NCBI RefSeq assembly: GCF_900112335.1
Contig: NZ_FOLG01000002.1
Coordinates: 1-64,000, forward strand
Reading direction: 5' to 3'
Length of the DNA: 64,000 bases
Source of the DNA: Tropicimonas isoalkanivorans
Lineage (GTDB): Bacteria > Pseudomonadota > Alphaproteobacteria > Rhodobacterales > Rhodobacteraceae
Shown here: positions 57,167-64,000 of the stretch, piece after piece
Position numbering within the stretch: position 1 is the stretch's first letter
Layout of the letters: each line of letters begins with the position of its first letter
Notes under the pieces: model-generated
Database searches by the model: none
Seen by the model: only the letters and a program-made list of their open reading frames with translations
Told to the model about the DNA's origin: nothing
Program-made: the position numbers and the translations under genes

Positions 57167-57197
57167 TGCGTAAGGTCTGTAGCAACTACAGGCTCAA
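57167..57197 (-). promoter_or_regulatory. MerR-controlled mer promoter (19-bp spacer)
   Basis: On the minus strand TTGAGC (57192-57197) and TACGCA (57167-57172) are 19 bp apart; the dyad CTGTAG-TTG-CTACAG lies between them. The spacing and the dyad match mer operators. Confidence 0.85.
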
Positions 57198-57211
57198 GAG
57201 GGTTTTTGGCG

Positions 57212-57628
57212 ATGACTGATCACGTATCCGGGAGCGGGTTGCTGCGCGCGGAGCTGGCGCGGCGGACCGGCTGCAACCTCGAGACCATTCGCTACTATGA
57301 GAAGATCGGCATGATGCCTGACCCGCCGCGCACGCCGGCGGGGTACCGCGTCTACGACCCGGATCATATCTTGCGGCTGAGGTTCATCCTGCGTGCCAGA
57401 GAGCTTGGCTTCTCGATCGAGGAGATTCGCGGGCTTCTCGACCTCGTCGACGGCGGCGACCAGACCTGTGTGGAGGTCAAGGAACGCACCGAACGCCACC
57501 TCGCGGACGTACGTGCAAAGATCGCAGACCTCAGGCGGATCGAGAAGGCGCTGTCGGCGACGGCGGCACGGTGCTCGGGCGAGGCAGTCCCCGAGTGCGC
57601 CGTGCTCGAGACGCTCGAAGGCCCATAA
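57212..57628 (+). CDS. merR: Mercury-responsive MerR regulator
   Basis: A 138-residue protein. The HTH is LLRAELARRTGCNLETIRYYEKIGMMPDPPRTPAGYRVYDPDHILRLRFILRARELGFSIEEIRGLLDLVDGG. Metal ligands of MerR are present as DQTCVEVKER and AARCSGEAVPECAVLETL (three Cys). It is divergent from merT and acts on the promoter between them. The ATG used lies just after the promoter region. Confidence 0.9.
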   Translation: MTDHVSGSGLLRAELARRTGCNLETIRYYEKIGMMPDPPRTPAGYRVYDPDHILRLRFILRARELGFSIEEIRGLLDLVDGGDQTCVEVKERTERHLADVRAKIADLRRIEKALSATAARCSGEAVPECAVLETLEGP

Positions 57629-57889
57629 GGTGCGGCGCTGGGACCTGCCGCATCGGCCTCAGCGACCCGCGGCGTTACACGCCCGCGCCTGTAGTCGGCG
57701 GCATCTCGGCGACAGCCGAACCCTGCGGGAACATCGCGAGCTTGTCGGCCGCTCCGGCCTGCTGGAGCTGCAGGAATAGTTGATTGCGCAACTACTCCTG
57801 TTTGGCGAGGGTGTTCCTCGCTGCTTCGGCCGGGGCCCGCGCGAGTGCTACTCGGCTCCGGACCAGCACCCACAGGCGGCCGAGAGCCG
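57629..57889. other. Non-coding region between merR and arsH
   Basis: No gene is supported. A 12-base imperfect dyad lies at 57771-57800 (CAGGAATAGTTG, six bases, CAACTACTCCTG). A 40-codon minus-strand open frame with sequence AADKLAMFPQGSAVAEMPPTTGAGV may be the end of a lost gene. Confidence 0.4.
57771..57800. terminator. Inverted repeat between convergent merR and arsH
   Basis: CAGGAATAGTTG and CAACTACTCCTG, one mismatch, six-base loop. It lies between convergent genes, so a bidirectional terminator is plausible, although no U-run follows. Confidence 0.4.
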
Positions 57890-58639
57890 TTAGATCGAGC
57901 GCTGGTTGACGCGCTTCGACAGCTGCTCGGCGCTTTCCACCCGCTCGGAGTAGCGATCGGTCAGGTAGGCCGAGCGGTCGCGCGTGAGATGGGTGAACTT
58001 TACGAGTTCTTCCATCACGTCGACGATGCGGTTGTAGTAGGGTGAAGAGCGCATCCGGCCGGCATCGTCGAACTCGCCCCACGCCTTCGCCACCGAGGAC
58101 TGGTTCGGGATCGTCACCATGCGCATCCAGCGGCCGAGGATGCGCATCTGGTTGACCGCGTTGAAGCTCTGCGAGCCGCCCGACACCTGCATGACCGCGA
58201 GCGTCTTGCCCTGCGTCGGCCGCACCCCTCCGAGCGACAGCGGCAGCCAGTCGATCTGCGCCTTCATGACGCCGGTCATCGCGCCATGGCGCTCGGGCGA
58301 GCACCAGACCATGCCCTCCGACCAGGTCGCGAGCTCGCGCAACTCCTTGACCTTCGGGTGGTCGGGACCTTCCGCGTCCGGCAGCGGCAGGCCGGACGGG
58401 TTGAAGGTGCGGGTCTCGGCGCCGAACCAGCGGAGGAGGCGCGCCGCCTCCTCCGAAGCGAAGCGCGAATAGGAGCGCGTCCGGAGCGATCCATAGAGCA
58501 TCAGGATGCGCGGCGGATGCGTGGGCGCGTTTGGCCCGGCGAGCGCAGCTACGTCGATCGGCCTGAGCGACGCGGGGTCGATGTTCGGCAGGTCTTCGAT
58601 CGGGACAGGATGGTCAGCCATGCCGGGCGCCTCCGGCAT
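57890..58639 (-). CDS. arsH: ArsH, NADPH-dependent FMN reductase of arsenic resistance
   Basis: A 249-residue flavodoxin-fold protein. The conserved segments are [74 protein letters not shown], and [28 protein letters not shown]. It oxidises or reduces organoarsenicals and is typical of ars operons. It overlaps the acr3 gene by 26 bases; a start at [11 protein letters not shown] would shorten that. Confidence 0.95.
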   Translation of the reverse strand: MPEAPGMADHPVPIEDLPNIDPASLRPIDVAALAGPNAPTHPPRILMLYGSLRTRSYSRFASEEAARLLRWFGAETRTFNPSGLPLPDAEGPDHPKVKELRELATWSEGMVWCSPERHGAMTGVMKAQIDWLPLSLGGVRPTQGKTLAVMQVSGGSQSFNAVNQMRILGRWMRMVTIPNQSSVAKAWGEFDDAGRMRSSPYYNRIVDVMEELVKFTHLTRDRSAYLTDRYSERVESAEQLSKRVNQRSI

Positions 58640-59726
58640 CCGCGGGAAAATGATGCCGCGTCCGGTTGGCGAAGGCGACCAGCGACAGCATCACCGGAAC
58701 CTCGACAAGAACGCCAACGACCGTGGCGAGCGCGGCTCCGGATTGCAGTCCGAAGAGGCTGATCGCGACGGCGACCGCGAGCTCGAAGAAGTTCGACGTG
58801 CCGATCAGCGCGCAGGGCGCCGCAACGTTGAAGGGCACGCGCCAAGCCCAGGCGGCGGCATAGGCGAGCGCGAAAATGCCGTAGGACTGGATGAGGAGCG
58901 GAGCGGCGATCAGCGCGATCAGCAGCGGCTGCTCCAGGATGATCTGTCCCTGGAAGCCGAAGAGCAGCACGACCGTCGCCAGAAGGCCGATCACCGAAAA
59001 GGGTTTCACCGCCGCCGTGAAGCGCGCGACCGCCGCCTCGGCATCCGTCCCCCGACGATCCCGCGCGAGCCACTGGCGCGTGGCGGCGCCGGCTGCGAAC
59101 GGAATGAGGATGTAGAGCCCGACCGACAGGATCAGCGTCTCCCACGGCACCGCGATATCGGTGACGCCGAGCAGCAGCGCCACGAGGGGCGCGAAGGCGA
59201 AGATCATGATGACGTCGTTCACCGAGACCTGCACCAGCGTGTAGGTCGCATCGCCGCGCGTCAGCTGCGACCAGACGAACACCATCGCCGTGCAGGGCGC
59301 GGCGCCGAGCAGGATCAAACCGGCGATATATTGCTGCGCATCGGCCGGTGCGATCAGGTCCGCGAACAGGACCTCGAAGAACAGGACGGCGAGGCCGGCC
59401 ATGGTGAAGGGCTTGATCAGCCAGTTCACCACGACCGTCAGCACCAGACCCTTCGGTCGGTCGCCGATATGGCTGAGGCTCGCGAAATCGACCGCCACCA
59501 TCATCGGATAGACCATCGCCCAGATCAGGACGGCGACGACAAGATTGACCGACGCGATCTCCAGCCCCGCGAGTGTCTCGAACAGGCCCGGTAGCGTATT
59601 GCCGAGCAGCAGCCCGGCGCCGATGCAGAGCGCCACCCAGACCGACAACCACTTCTCGAATAAGCCGATACCGGCGGGCGGCGCTGCGATTGCCTCGGCC
59701 GTGGGCGCGTAGGTGTCGTCGCTCAT
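58614..59726 (-). CDS. acr3: ACR3-family arsenite efflux permease
   Basis: A 370-residue protein with ten membrane helices. Diagnostic are [26 protein letters not shown], with the essential Cys, [15 protein letters not shown] and [25 protein letters not shown]. It exports As(III). The gene starts four bases inside arsC. Confidence 0.95.
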   Translation of the reverse strand: MSDDTYAPTAEAIAAPPAGIGLFEKWLSVWVALCIGAGLLLGNTLPGLFETLAGLEIASVNLVVAVLIWAMVYPMMVAVDFASLSHIGDRPKGLVLTVVVNWLIKPFTMAGLAVLFFEVLFADLIAPADAQQYIAGLILLGAAPCTAMVFVWSQLTRGDATYTLVQVSVNDVIMIFAFAPLVALLLGVTDIAVPWETLILSVGLYILIPFAAGAATRQWLARDRRGTDAEAAVARFTAAVKPFSVIGLLATVVLLFGFQGQIILEQPLLIALIAAPLLIQSYGIFALAYAAAWAWRVPFNVAAPCALIGTSNFFELAVAVAISLFGLQSGAALATVVGVLVEVPVMLSLVAFANRTRHHFPADAGGARHG

Positions 59727-60160
59727 CGGGCGGCGCTCTCGTCCACGCGGCGCCCGTCGGCGTCCACCACGAGATCGCCGTCCTCCTTGCGGAATTCGCC
59801 CTGCTGCGGATTGGGCAGGATGTCGAGCACGACCTCGGACGGACGGCAGAGCCGGGTTCCGAGCGGCGTCTCGACGATGGGCCGGTTGATGAGGATCGGA
59901 TGCGCCAGCATCAGGTCGATCAGCTCGTCGTCGGAGAACTTCGGGTCGTCGAGCCCGAGCTCATCATAGGGCGTGCCTTTCCGGCGCAGGAGGTCGCGCA
60001 CCGAAATTCCCATAGCGGCGATCAGCGCCACGAGCCGCTCGCGGCTGGGCGGCGTCTTCAGGTATTCAATAACCTCCGGCTCCTCGCCGGAATTGCGGAT
60101 CAGCGCCAGCACGTTGCGCGACGTGCCGCAGTTCGGGTTGTGATAGATCGTGGGGGTCAT
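59723..60160 (-). CDS. arsC: Arsenate reductase, glutaredoxin-linked
   Basis: A 145-residue protein starting [41 protein letters not shown]. The active Cys is in [10 protein letters not shown], and conserved Arg residues lie in [21 protein letters not shown]. It converts arsenate to arsenite for export by ACR3. It overlaps arsR by four bases. Confidence 0.95.
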   Translation of the reverse strand: MTPTIYHNPNCGTSRNVLALIRNSGEEPEVIEYLKTPPSRERLVALIAAMGISVRDLLRRKGTPYDELGLDDPKFSDDELIDLMLAHPILINRPIVETPLGTRLCRPSEVVLDILPNPQQGEFRKEDGDLVVDADGRRVDESAAR

Positions 60161-60498
60161 GCGGTCTCTTTCCGTGCGGCGGCGGTCGGGGGAGCGATCC
60201 CGCATGCTGCCGGGTCGCCGGCGCAGCAATTGCGGGTCAGGTAGTCGATCAGGCCTGTCATGGTGGAGAAGCTGGCCGAGTAGATGAGCGAGCGGCTCTC
60301 GCGCCGGACCGTCACCAGCCCGGCATGCTTCAGCTCCTTGAGGTGGAACGAGAGCGTGGCTGAAGGGAGATCCAGCGCCTCGCCGATCCGGCCCACTGCG
60401 CGCCCTTCCGGGCCGGCCTCCACCAGAAGACGGAAAATGTCGAGACGCGTCTCCTGAGAGAGCGCGGCCAGCGCGGCCAAGGTGTCCTGTTTATCCAT
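60157..60498 (-). CDS. arsR: Arsenic-responsive ArsR repressor
   Basis: A 113-residue protein MDKQDTLAALAALSQETRLDIFRLLVEAGPEGRAVGRIGEALDLPSATLSFHLKELKHAGLVTVRRESRSLIYSASFSTM. The As(III) site is C-terminal (LTRNCCAGDPAACG), as in the alphaproteobacterial/AfArsR type, and not in the recognition helix. It represses the arsR-C-acr3-H operon. Confidence 0.93.
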   Translation of the reverse strand: MDKQDTLAALAALSQETRLDIFRLLVEAGPEGRAVGRIGEALDLPSATLSFHLKELKHAGLVTVRRESRSLIYSASFSTMTGLIDYLTRNCCAGDPAACGIAPPTAAARKETA

Positions 60499-60533
60499 AT
60501 CTCCATGATAATGGAGATGTAAGGAATGATCAA
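60499..60533 (-). promoter_or_regulatory. ars promoter and ArsR operator, overlapping the o-spanin stop
   Basis: TTGATC (60528-60533) and TATCAT (60505-60510) are 17 bp apart on the minus strand. ATCTCCAT-N4-ATGGAGAT (60499-60518) is a perfect eight-base dyad covering the -10. The -35 box overlaps the stop codon of the phage outer spanin gene. Confidence 0.75.
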
Positions 60534-60820
60534 TCTCCGGAGTACGGCAGCTCAGTTCGATCTTCAATGGCCCTGCACGCCCGTGCCTGCTCGCGCAGTA
60601 CGACATAGTCGCTCATCATCTCCGCCAGCACCGAGCGTTCCGGCAGCAGCAAGACCTCGTCGGCCGCACGCGACTGGAGATCGCGACTGTATTCCACGAC
60701 CGGCGGACATGCAGAGATGCCGCCAGGTTCAGAACCGACCGTCGCGCAGCCGCTCAGCAAGCTCGTCGCGATCGCGAGGGCGGCGAGCTGCCGCTTCCAG
60801 CATCTGGCGTTGGACATCAT
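60530..60820 (-). CDS. Outer-membrane spanin lipoprotein (Rz1-like)
   Basis: A 96-residue lipoprotein. The lipobox is LATSLLSGCATVG. The mature part has ISACPPVVEYSRDLQSRAADEVLLLPERSVLAEMMSDYVVLREQARAC, the pattern of alphaproteobacterial phage o-spanins. It overlaps the inner spanin gene by 92 bases in another frame, as Rz1 does with Rz. It fuses outer and inner membranes in lysis. Confidence 0.8.
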   Translation of the reverse strand: MMSNARCWKRQLAALAIATSLLSGCATVGSEPGGISACPPVVEYSRDLQSRAADEVLLLPERSVLAEMMSDYVVLREQARACRAIEDRTELPYSGD

Positions 60821-60986
60821 TGGCCTTCTCCGTGGTCTCAAGACGTTCGGCGAGGCGTCCCGCTCGCTCACCGGACCGCCGAAACGAAAGCAGGAACAGG
60901 AGCACGGCGAGGACGCTGGCGGCGTAGCGCAGCGTCGCCCGCATCCACGGGCCGGCCGCGATCCCGGTGATACGCGCGGCGATCAC
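60729..60986 (-). CDS. Inner-membrane spanin (Rz-like)
   Basis: An 85-residue protein with a GTG start overlapping the endolysin stop (GTGA). One N-terminal membrane helix (RYAASVLAVLLFLLSF) is followed by a charged coiled coil (SGERAGRLAERLETTEKANDVQRQMLEAAARRPRDRDELAERLRDG). The size, topology and overlap with the lipoprotein gene fit an i-spanin. Confidence 0.75.
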   Translation of the reverse strand: MIAARITGIAAGPWMRATLRYAASVLAVLLFLLSFRRSGERAGRLAERLETTEKANDVQRQMLEAAARRPRDRDELAERLRDGRF

Positions 60987-61657
60987 CGCCGCCCCCGCTT
61001 CCAGTCGTCCAGACGCGCGTAGATCGTGACAGCGATCCCGCCGAGCGCCACTGCGATGAACACCCAGCGGAGCGTATCGAGATACGGGACCAGCGGCAGG
61101 ACGGCGCTTTGCGTCTCTGCCAGCACCTGCTGGGCCACCTCCACCCCGGCCGCGCCGAGCGTCGCGACACCCGCCGCACCGCCGCCCTTCATGGTGCGGC
61201 TGTCGGCCAGCACTTCCCGCGAAGGCGGCGCTTCCTTGACGAACGGCACCGCACGCGGCGGGAACCGCTCGCCCCACTGCCGCGCCGGCCCCAAATCGAC
61301 ATGCATGAAGCCCGAGCGCGGATAGAAGCCGAAGCCGAGGAACCCGACCTCCCGCGCCGCCACCTCGAAGGCCACCGGGTCGTGGTTCGTCATGGCGATG
61401 TCGAAGGCGGCGCCGTCGAGGTGCTTGGATCGGGTCGCGCCGCCGACCGCGCGGTTGTGCTCGGGACTGCGATAGGCGGAACGGACGATCAGCGGCTTGC
61501 CGAGGCGGTTGCGCAGCGCCTGCAGCTTGTCGAGCGCCGGCTCGTTGACAAGGAGCTTGCCGGTCCCGCGGCAGGCGATCTCGGCCGGGCTGAAGTTGGG
61601 CCAGCTCCAGATACGGTCGGGCACATCTCGCCAGTGGCGGTAGAAAGTCGTCGTCAT
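60983..61657 (-). CDS. M15-family peptidoglycan peptidase (endolysin) with C-terminal membrane segment
   Basis: A 224-residue protein MTTTFYRHWRDVPDRIWSWPNFSPAEIACRGTGKLLVNEPALDKLQALRNRLGKPLIVRSAYRSPEHN. The zinc site is RSKHLDGAAFDIAM (HxxxxxxD) and FMHVDLG. After residue about 150 comes an Ala/Gly-rich linker and a transmembrane segment (LRWVFIAVALGGIAVTIYA). The membrane tail might serve as a holin-like or anchoring part. It cleaves the host wall at lysis. Confidence 0.88.
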   Translation of the reverse strand: MTTTFYRHWRDVPDRIWSWPNFSPAEIACRGTGKLLVNEPALDKLQALRNRLGKPLIVRSAYRSPEHNRAVGGATRSKHLDGAAFDIAMTNHDPVAFEVAAREVGFLGFGFYPRSGFMHVDLGPARQWGERFPPRAVPFVKEAPPSREVLADSRTMKGGGAAGVATLGAAGVEVAQQVLAETQSAVLPLVPYLDTLRWVFIAVALGGIAVTIYARLDDWKRGRR

Positions 61658-61675
61658 GGGGATCCTCCGGAATCG

Positions 61676-61699
61676 AAAAACCCGCCTCGAAGGGCGGGT
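61676..61699 (-). terminator. Intrinsic terminator upstream of the endolysin gene
   Basis: ACCCGCC and GGCGGGT form a seven-base stem with a six-base loop, followed by five U residues on the minus strand. It lies between the DUF6127 gene and the endolysin, so it may lower lysis gene expression or act as an antitermination target. Confidence 0.75.
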
Positions 61700-61731
61700 G
61701 CGGTCGGTCGAACGGGCGGATGGCGCAGGGT

Positions 61732-62022
61732 CTACGGGCTGCCGCCGAAGATACGGAGCTTGATGGCGATGCCGGCGAGCAGCGCCAGCATCACGCCTGT
61801 GGTGATCATTCGCACGGTGGTCTGCACCGCAGTGCGGCGCACGAGCCGGATGCATTCGACGAGCGAGCGCAGGTCGCGGATGTCCAGCGCCGCCTCCTTG
61901 CCCTCGAGTCCGACGTCGGAGAGCGCGCGCTTTGCCCCTTCCTCGGCCGCGCGGGCGAGGATCGTCTCGAACTCCGACTCCGGGACCCGCACGAAGCCCT
62001 GATCGTTTCGGCGTACCGTCAT
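61732..62022 (-). CDS. DUF6127 phage protein, single membrane helix (holin-like)
   Basis: A 96-residue protein. VPESEFETILARAAEEGAKRALSDVGLEGKEAALDIRDLRSLVECIRLVRRTAVQTTVRMITTGVMLALLAGIAIKLRIFGGSP matches the DUF6127 pattern with one C-terminal membrane helix. By position, between the tail fibre-like and endolysin genes, it may be the holin. Confidence 0.75.
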   Translation of the reverse strand: MTVRRNDQGFVRVPESEFETILARAAEEGAKRALSDVGLEGKEAALDIRDLRSLVECIRLVRRTAVQTTVRMITTGVMLALLAGIAIKLRIFGGSP

Positions 62023-62035
62023 GGCGTCCTCCTCG

Positions 62036-63112
62036 TCAGCCGATCTTGCAGCCCCAGAAGGACGTGTGATCGGCGGCGAAGTAGCCGTCCGCGACCCGGA
62101 AATACCCCTGCAGCTCGACGGTATCGCCGGCCGTCAGCGGCACCATGGTCTGCAGCCAGATGGCGGTGGCGAGCGAGACGTGGGTCGCGGAGATTTCGCC
62201 GAGGGAGCCACGGATTTCGGTGGTGCCGTTCAGGACAAGCCGTCCGCGCATGCGGGCCGTGGCGCTGGCGTTGATCTTGTAGAGCAGCGTCGCGCCGAAG
62301 AGGTAGGTGCCGTCGACCGGCGCCACGAAGTGGTTGTTCGCGGCGTCGAACGCGCCCTGGTCGTTGTAGTCGGTGTTGTTCAGGCCGATCTTCGTCCAGG
62401 TCCCGATACCGACATAGTTGTCGTAGTTCGTGTACGCCTTGAAGCGCGGCAGCCGGGGCTGATCGACGATGCCGGTGGTGTTGTCGACGCTGAGCCCGTC
62501 GAAGAAGGTGCTGCCGTCGGCCGAGACCGCGAGGCGGAACCTGTCCGAGCCGAACAGCCCGACCAGCGCCTTCGTCACGAAGCCGGTCTGCAGGGTCAGG
62601 CCGAGGTCATCGCCTGCCGCCTCCTTGTTCATGGTGTAGAAGAGATCGCCGGTGCCGCCCTCAGCCACGGTCTTCGCCGTCCAGAGCGCGGCGTTGAGCT
62701 TGGCCGCGAACGGATTGGCGGCATTGGCGGTAGTGCCGATACCAAACAGCGCCATGTTCTGCAGCGCCGCGGGCGTGGTGCCGACCCAGCCTGCGCCGTC
62801 GTAGACCAGCAGCAGCCCCTCGTCCTCGACCCATGCCCGCCAGCCCGTGCGCGGCGGCAGGCGTAGCCAGGCGCCATCGGTCCAGAGCGCAACGTTCAGA
62901 TCCCAGCCCGCCCAGTCGCCCGTCGCGCCCGAGCCGACGATGTATCGGTCGCCATCGGCAGGAGAACCGGGCGGCGCTGTCAGATCGCGGTCGAGCACGG
63001 AAAGCTGGACGAGCCCGTCGAGGATCCGCAGCGCCTCGTTGTGGGTGACATGCTTCTGGGCCTGCGCCGCCAGGATGTAGGGCAGCAGGAGATGGGTCGT
63101 GGCGTCGGACAT
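62036..63112 (-). CDS. DUF2793 tail protein
   Basis: A 358-residue protein. The N-terminal DUF2793 signature is LLLPYILAAQAQKHVTHNEALRILDGLVQLSVLDRDLTAPPGSPADGDRYIVGSGATGDWAGWD. The C-terminal 130 residues are a C1q/TNF-like beta domain (VGIGTWTKIGLNNTDYNDQGAFDAANNHFVAPVDGTYLFGATL). It is likely a receptor-binding or tail fibre protein at the tail tip. Confidence 0.88.
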   Translation of the reverse strand: MSDATTHLLLPYILAAQAQKHVTHNEALRILDGLVQLSVLDRDLTAPPGSPADGDRYIVGSGATGDWAGWDLNVALWTDGAWLRLPPRTGWRAWVEDEGLLLVYDGAGWVGTTPAALQNMALFGIGTTANAANPFAAKLNAALWTAKTVAEGGTGDLFYTMNKEAAGDDLGLTLQTGFVTKALVGLFGSDRFRLAVSADGSTFFDGLSVDNTTGIVDQPRLPRFKAYTNYDNYVGIGTWTKIGLNNTDYNDQGAFDAANNHFVAPVDGTYLFGATLLYKINASATARMRGRLVLNGTTEIRGSLGEISATHVSLATAIWLQTMVPLTAGDTVELQGYFRVADGYFAADHTSFWGCKIG

Positions 63113-63122
63113 GGGATGGCCT

Positions 63123-64000
63123 TCAGAGCATCAGCGTGACGGTCTTGGGCGCGCCCCGCCCGACGAGGGCGGAGAGCTGGAAGATGCGGACGTCGAGCGT
63201 GTCGCCCGGTCCGAGCGGCGTGCCCCAGTCTTCGGTCTGCTGGGCGGCGGTGTAGACCGAGCGGGTCATGGTCGCAGACAGCACCCGCCTCACCGCGGCG
63301 CCGTCGAGGATCTCGACCTCGTAGGCTTCCAGTTCCTCGGCCAGCGGCACCTCAAGCCCGCCCCAGCTGTCCGCCGCGAGCGCGCGCGACCGCCGTGCCC
63401 AGCGGATTGTCAGGTCGCCGGGCGTGCGCGGCTTGCGCCACGGCTGCTCCACATGGGCCACGGAGAACGGACGCAGTCCGATGCCCTCGGGCGCGAAGGC
63501 CTGCGCGACGTAAGTCTCGTCGCTGACCGGGCGGCTCGCGGGGCCGATGCGCCAGTTCCACGGGATGCCGAGATCGGCCTCAGCGATCGACAGCGATGCG
63601 AGCGACGCGTCCAGCACCACGACCCGCGCCCCCGCCGGCGCGGGGTTGCCCATCGCACCCTCGGTGCCGCGCTGACCGCGCAGGAGCCGGGTCAGGAGAT
63701 ACCGGCCGGGCGCCAGCAGCTCGGCCGCGCCCGCCTGGACGATCTCCCAGACGCCGGGCGCGCTCTCGATCGCCAGCGCGTTGGCGCCGCCGAACAGGGT
63801 CAGGTCCGTGACGCTTTCCAGCGTGCCGGTCAGCAGATCAACCACCAGCGAGTTGCCGAGGTCGAAGCGCGAGGTGGGGCCAGGATAGAGGTCCGACACC
63901 ATCGCCCCGATCCGGGCGCGGCCGCCGAAGCTGGTGAGCAGTTCGAAGCCGTCGGTCGACGGACTGCGGAACACCGCGATCTCGCCCGGCCAGGGAACGG
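63123..64000 (-). CDS. Baseplate multidomain (tail tip/host specificity) protein, C-terminal part
   Basis: About 292 C-terminal residues; the frame is open to the window edge, so the gene starts outside. PWPGEIAVFRSPSTDGFELLTSFGGRARIGAM and LFGGANALAIESAPGVWEIVQAGAAELLAPGRYLLTRLLRGQRGTEGAM are typical of the gene-transfer-agent/alphaphage multidomain baseplate protein. VYTAAQQTEDWG, GDTLDVRIFQLSALVGRG end the protein. It contacts the host receptor and anchors the tail. Confidence 0.88.
   Translation of the reverse strand, partial: VPWPGEIAVFRSPSTDGFELLTSFGGRARIGAMVSDLYPGPTSRFDLGNSLVVDLLTGTLESVTDLTLFGGANALAIESAPGVWEIVQAGAAELLAPGRYLLTRLLRGQRGTEGAMGNPAPAGARVVVLDASLASLSIAEADLGIPWNWRIGPASRPVSDETYVAQAFAPEGIGLRPFSVAHVEQPWRKPRTPGDLTIRWARRSRALAADSWGGLEVPLAEELEAYEVEILDGAAVRRVLSATMTRSVYTAAQQTEDWGTPLGPGDTLDVRIFQLSALVGRGAPKTVTLML

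Noticed and set aside
57664-57783. A 40-codon minus-strand frame ending AMFPQGSAVAEMPPTTGAGV
   Set aside because: It has only a TTG or internal ATG start, no ribosome binding site and no recognised family; possibly the end of a lost gene.

Overview
The window is GC-rich DNA of the kind found in Rhodobacteraceae-like alphaproteobacteria. The phage proteins are of alphaproteobacterial type: a fused prohead protease/major capsid protein, DUF6441, DUF6127, DUF2793, a multidomain baseplate protein, and DUF2924 next to a large serine recombinase. The host assignment is an inference from protein families and base composition, not from a marker gene. No rRNA, intact tRNA, CRISPR array or plasmid replication gene was seen.

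Layout. (1) About 1-13.4 kb, minus strand: the head and first half of the tail operon of a lambda/HK97-type siphophage. Reading leftward it runs small terminase, GpA-type large terminase, gpW-like joiner, portal, protease-capsid fusion, DUF2190 cement protein, head-tail joiner, DUF6441, tail terminator, tail tube, tail assembly chaperone with a programmed -1 frameshift, and tape measure (cut by the window start). A divergent arsR/cation-transporter pair (4.5-5.8 kb) is inserted inside this operon. (2) About 13.5-28 kb: small plus-strand genes, a GIY-YIG-like protein, two DNA methyltransferases, a RuvC-like protein with an altered catalytic site, a repeat-rich AT patch that looks like a replication origin, a primase-helicase, a DEAD-type helicase, a PD-(D/E)XK nuclease, a DUF669 protein, a Sak4-like ATPase and an HTH protein. 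(3) About 28-37 kb: accessory and lysogeny genes. These are a SEC-C protein, an unrecognised two-gene operon divergent from an XRE repressor and an ImmA/IrrE protease with twin operators between them, then a DUF2924-serine recombinase-HTH integration module and two nuclease/zinc-ribbon cargo genes. (4) About 37.5-60.5 kb: a multi-metal resistance island. It contains a cation transporter/lspA/CYP152/CaCA antiporter operon with its ArsR; a copper delivery and thiol-redox cluster (Sco, PCuAC, CcdA, TlpA, cytochrome c, DUF411); cueR-copA; a mer operon (merR | T-P-A plus a second oxidoreductase and a permease); and arsR-C-acr3-H. (5) About 60.5-64 kb, minus strand: the end of a phage late operon, with spanins, M15 endolysin, DUF6127, DUF2793 and the C-terminus of the baseplate protein (cut by the window end).

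The two phage segments are complementary, not redundant. The left one stops in the tape measure, and the right one starts in the tail tip and ends with lysis. They could be one circular or phage-plasmid-like genome of roughly 70 kb carrying the metal island as cargo, or two neighbouring prophages. The ars promoter overlaps the stop codon of the outer spanin, and a metal-efflux pair sits inside the head-tail operon, so at least part of the metal resistance appears phage-borne.

Points of highest interest are the unknown two-gene operon with XRE/ImmA control, the possible dual-frame coding in the cytosine methyltransferase gene, the metal genes spliced into phage operons, the lspA-CYP152-CaCA operon, and several single-residue lesions (RuvC Asp to Gly, TlpA Trp to stop, loss of CxxC in one transporter).
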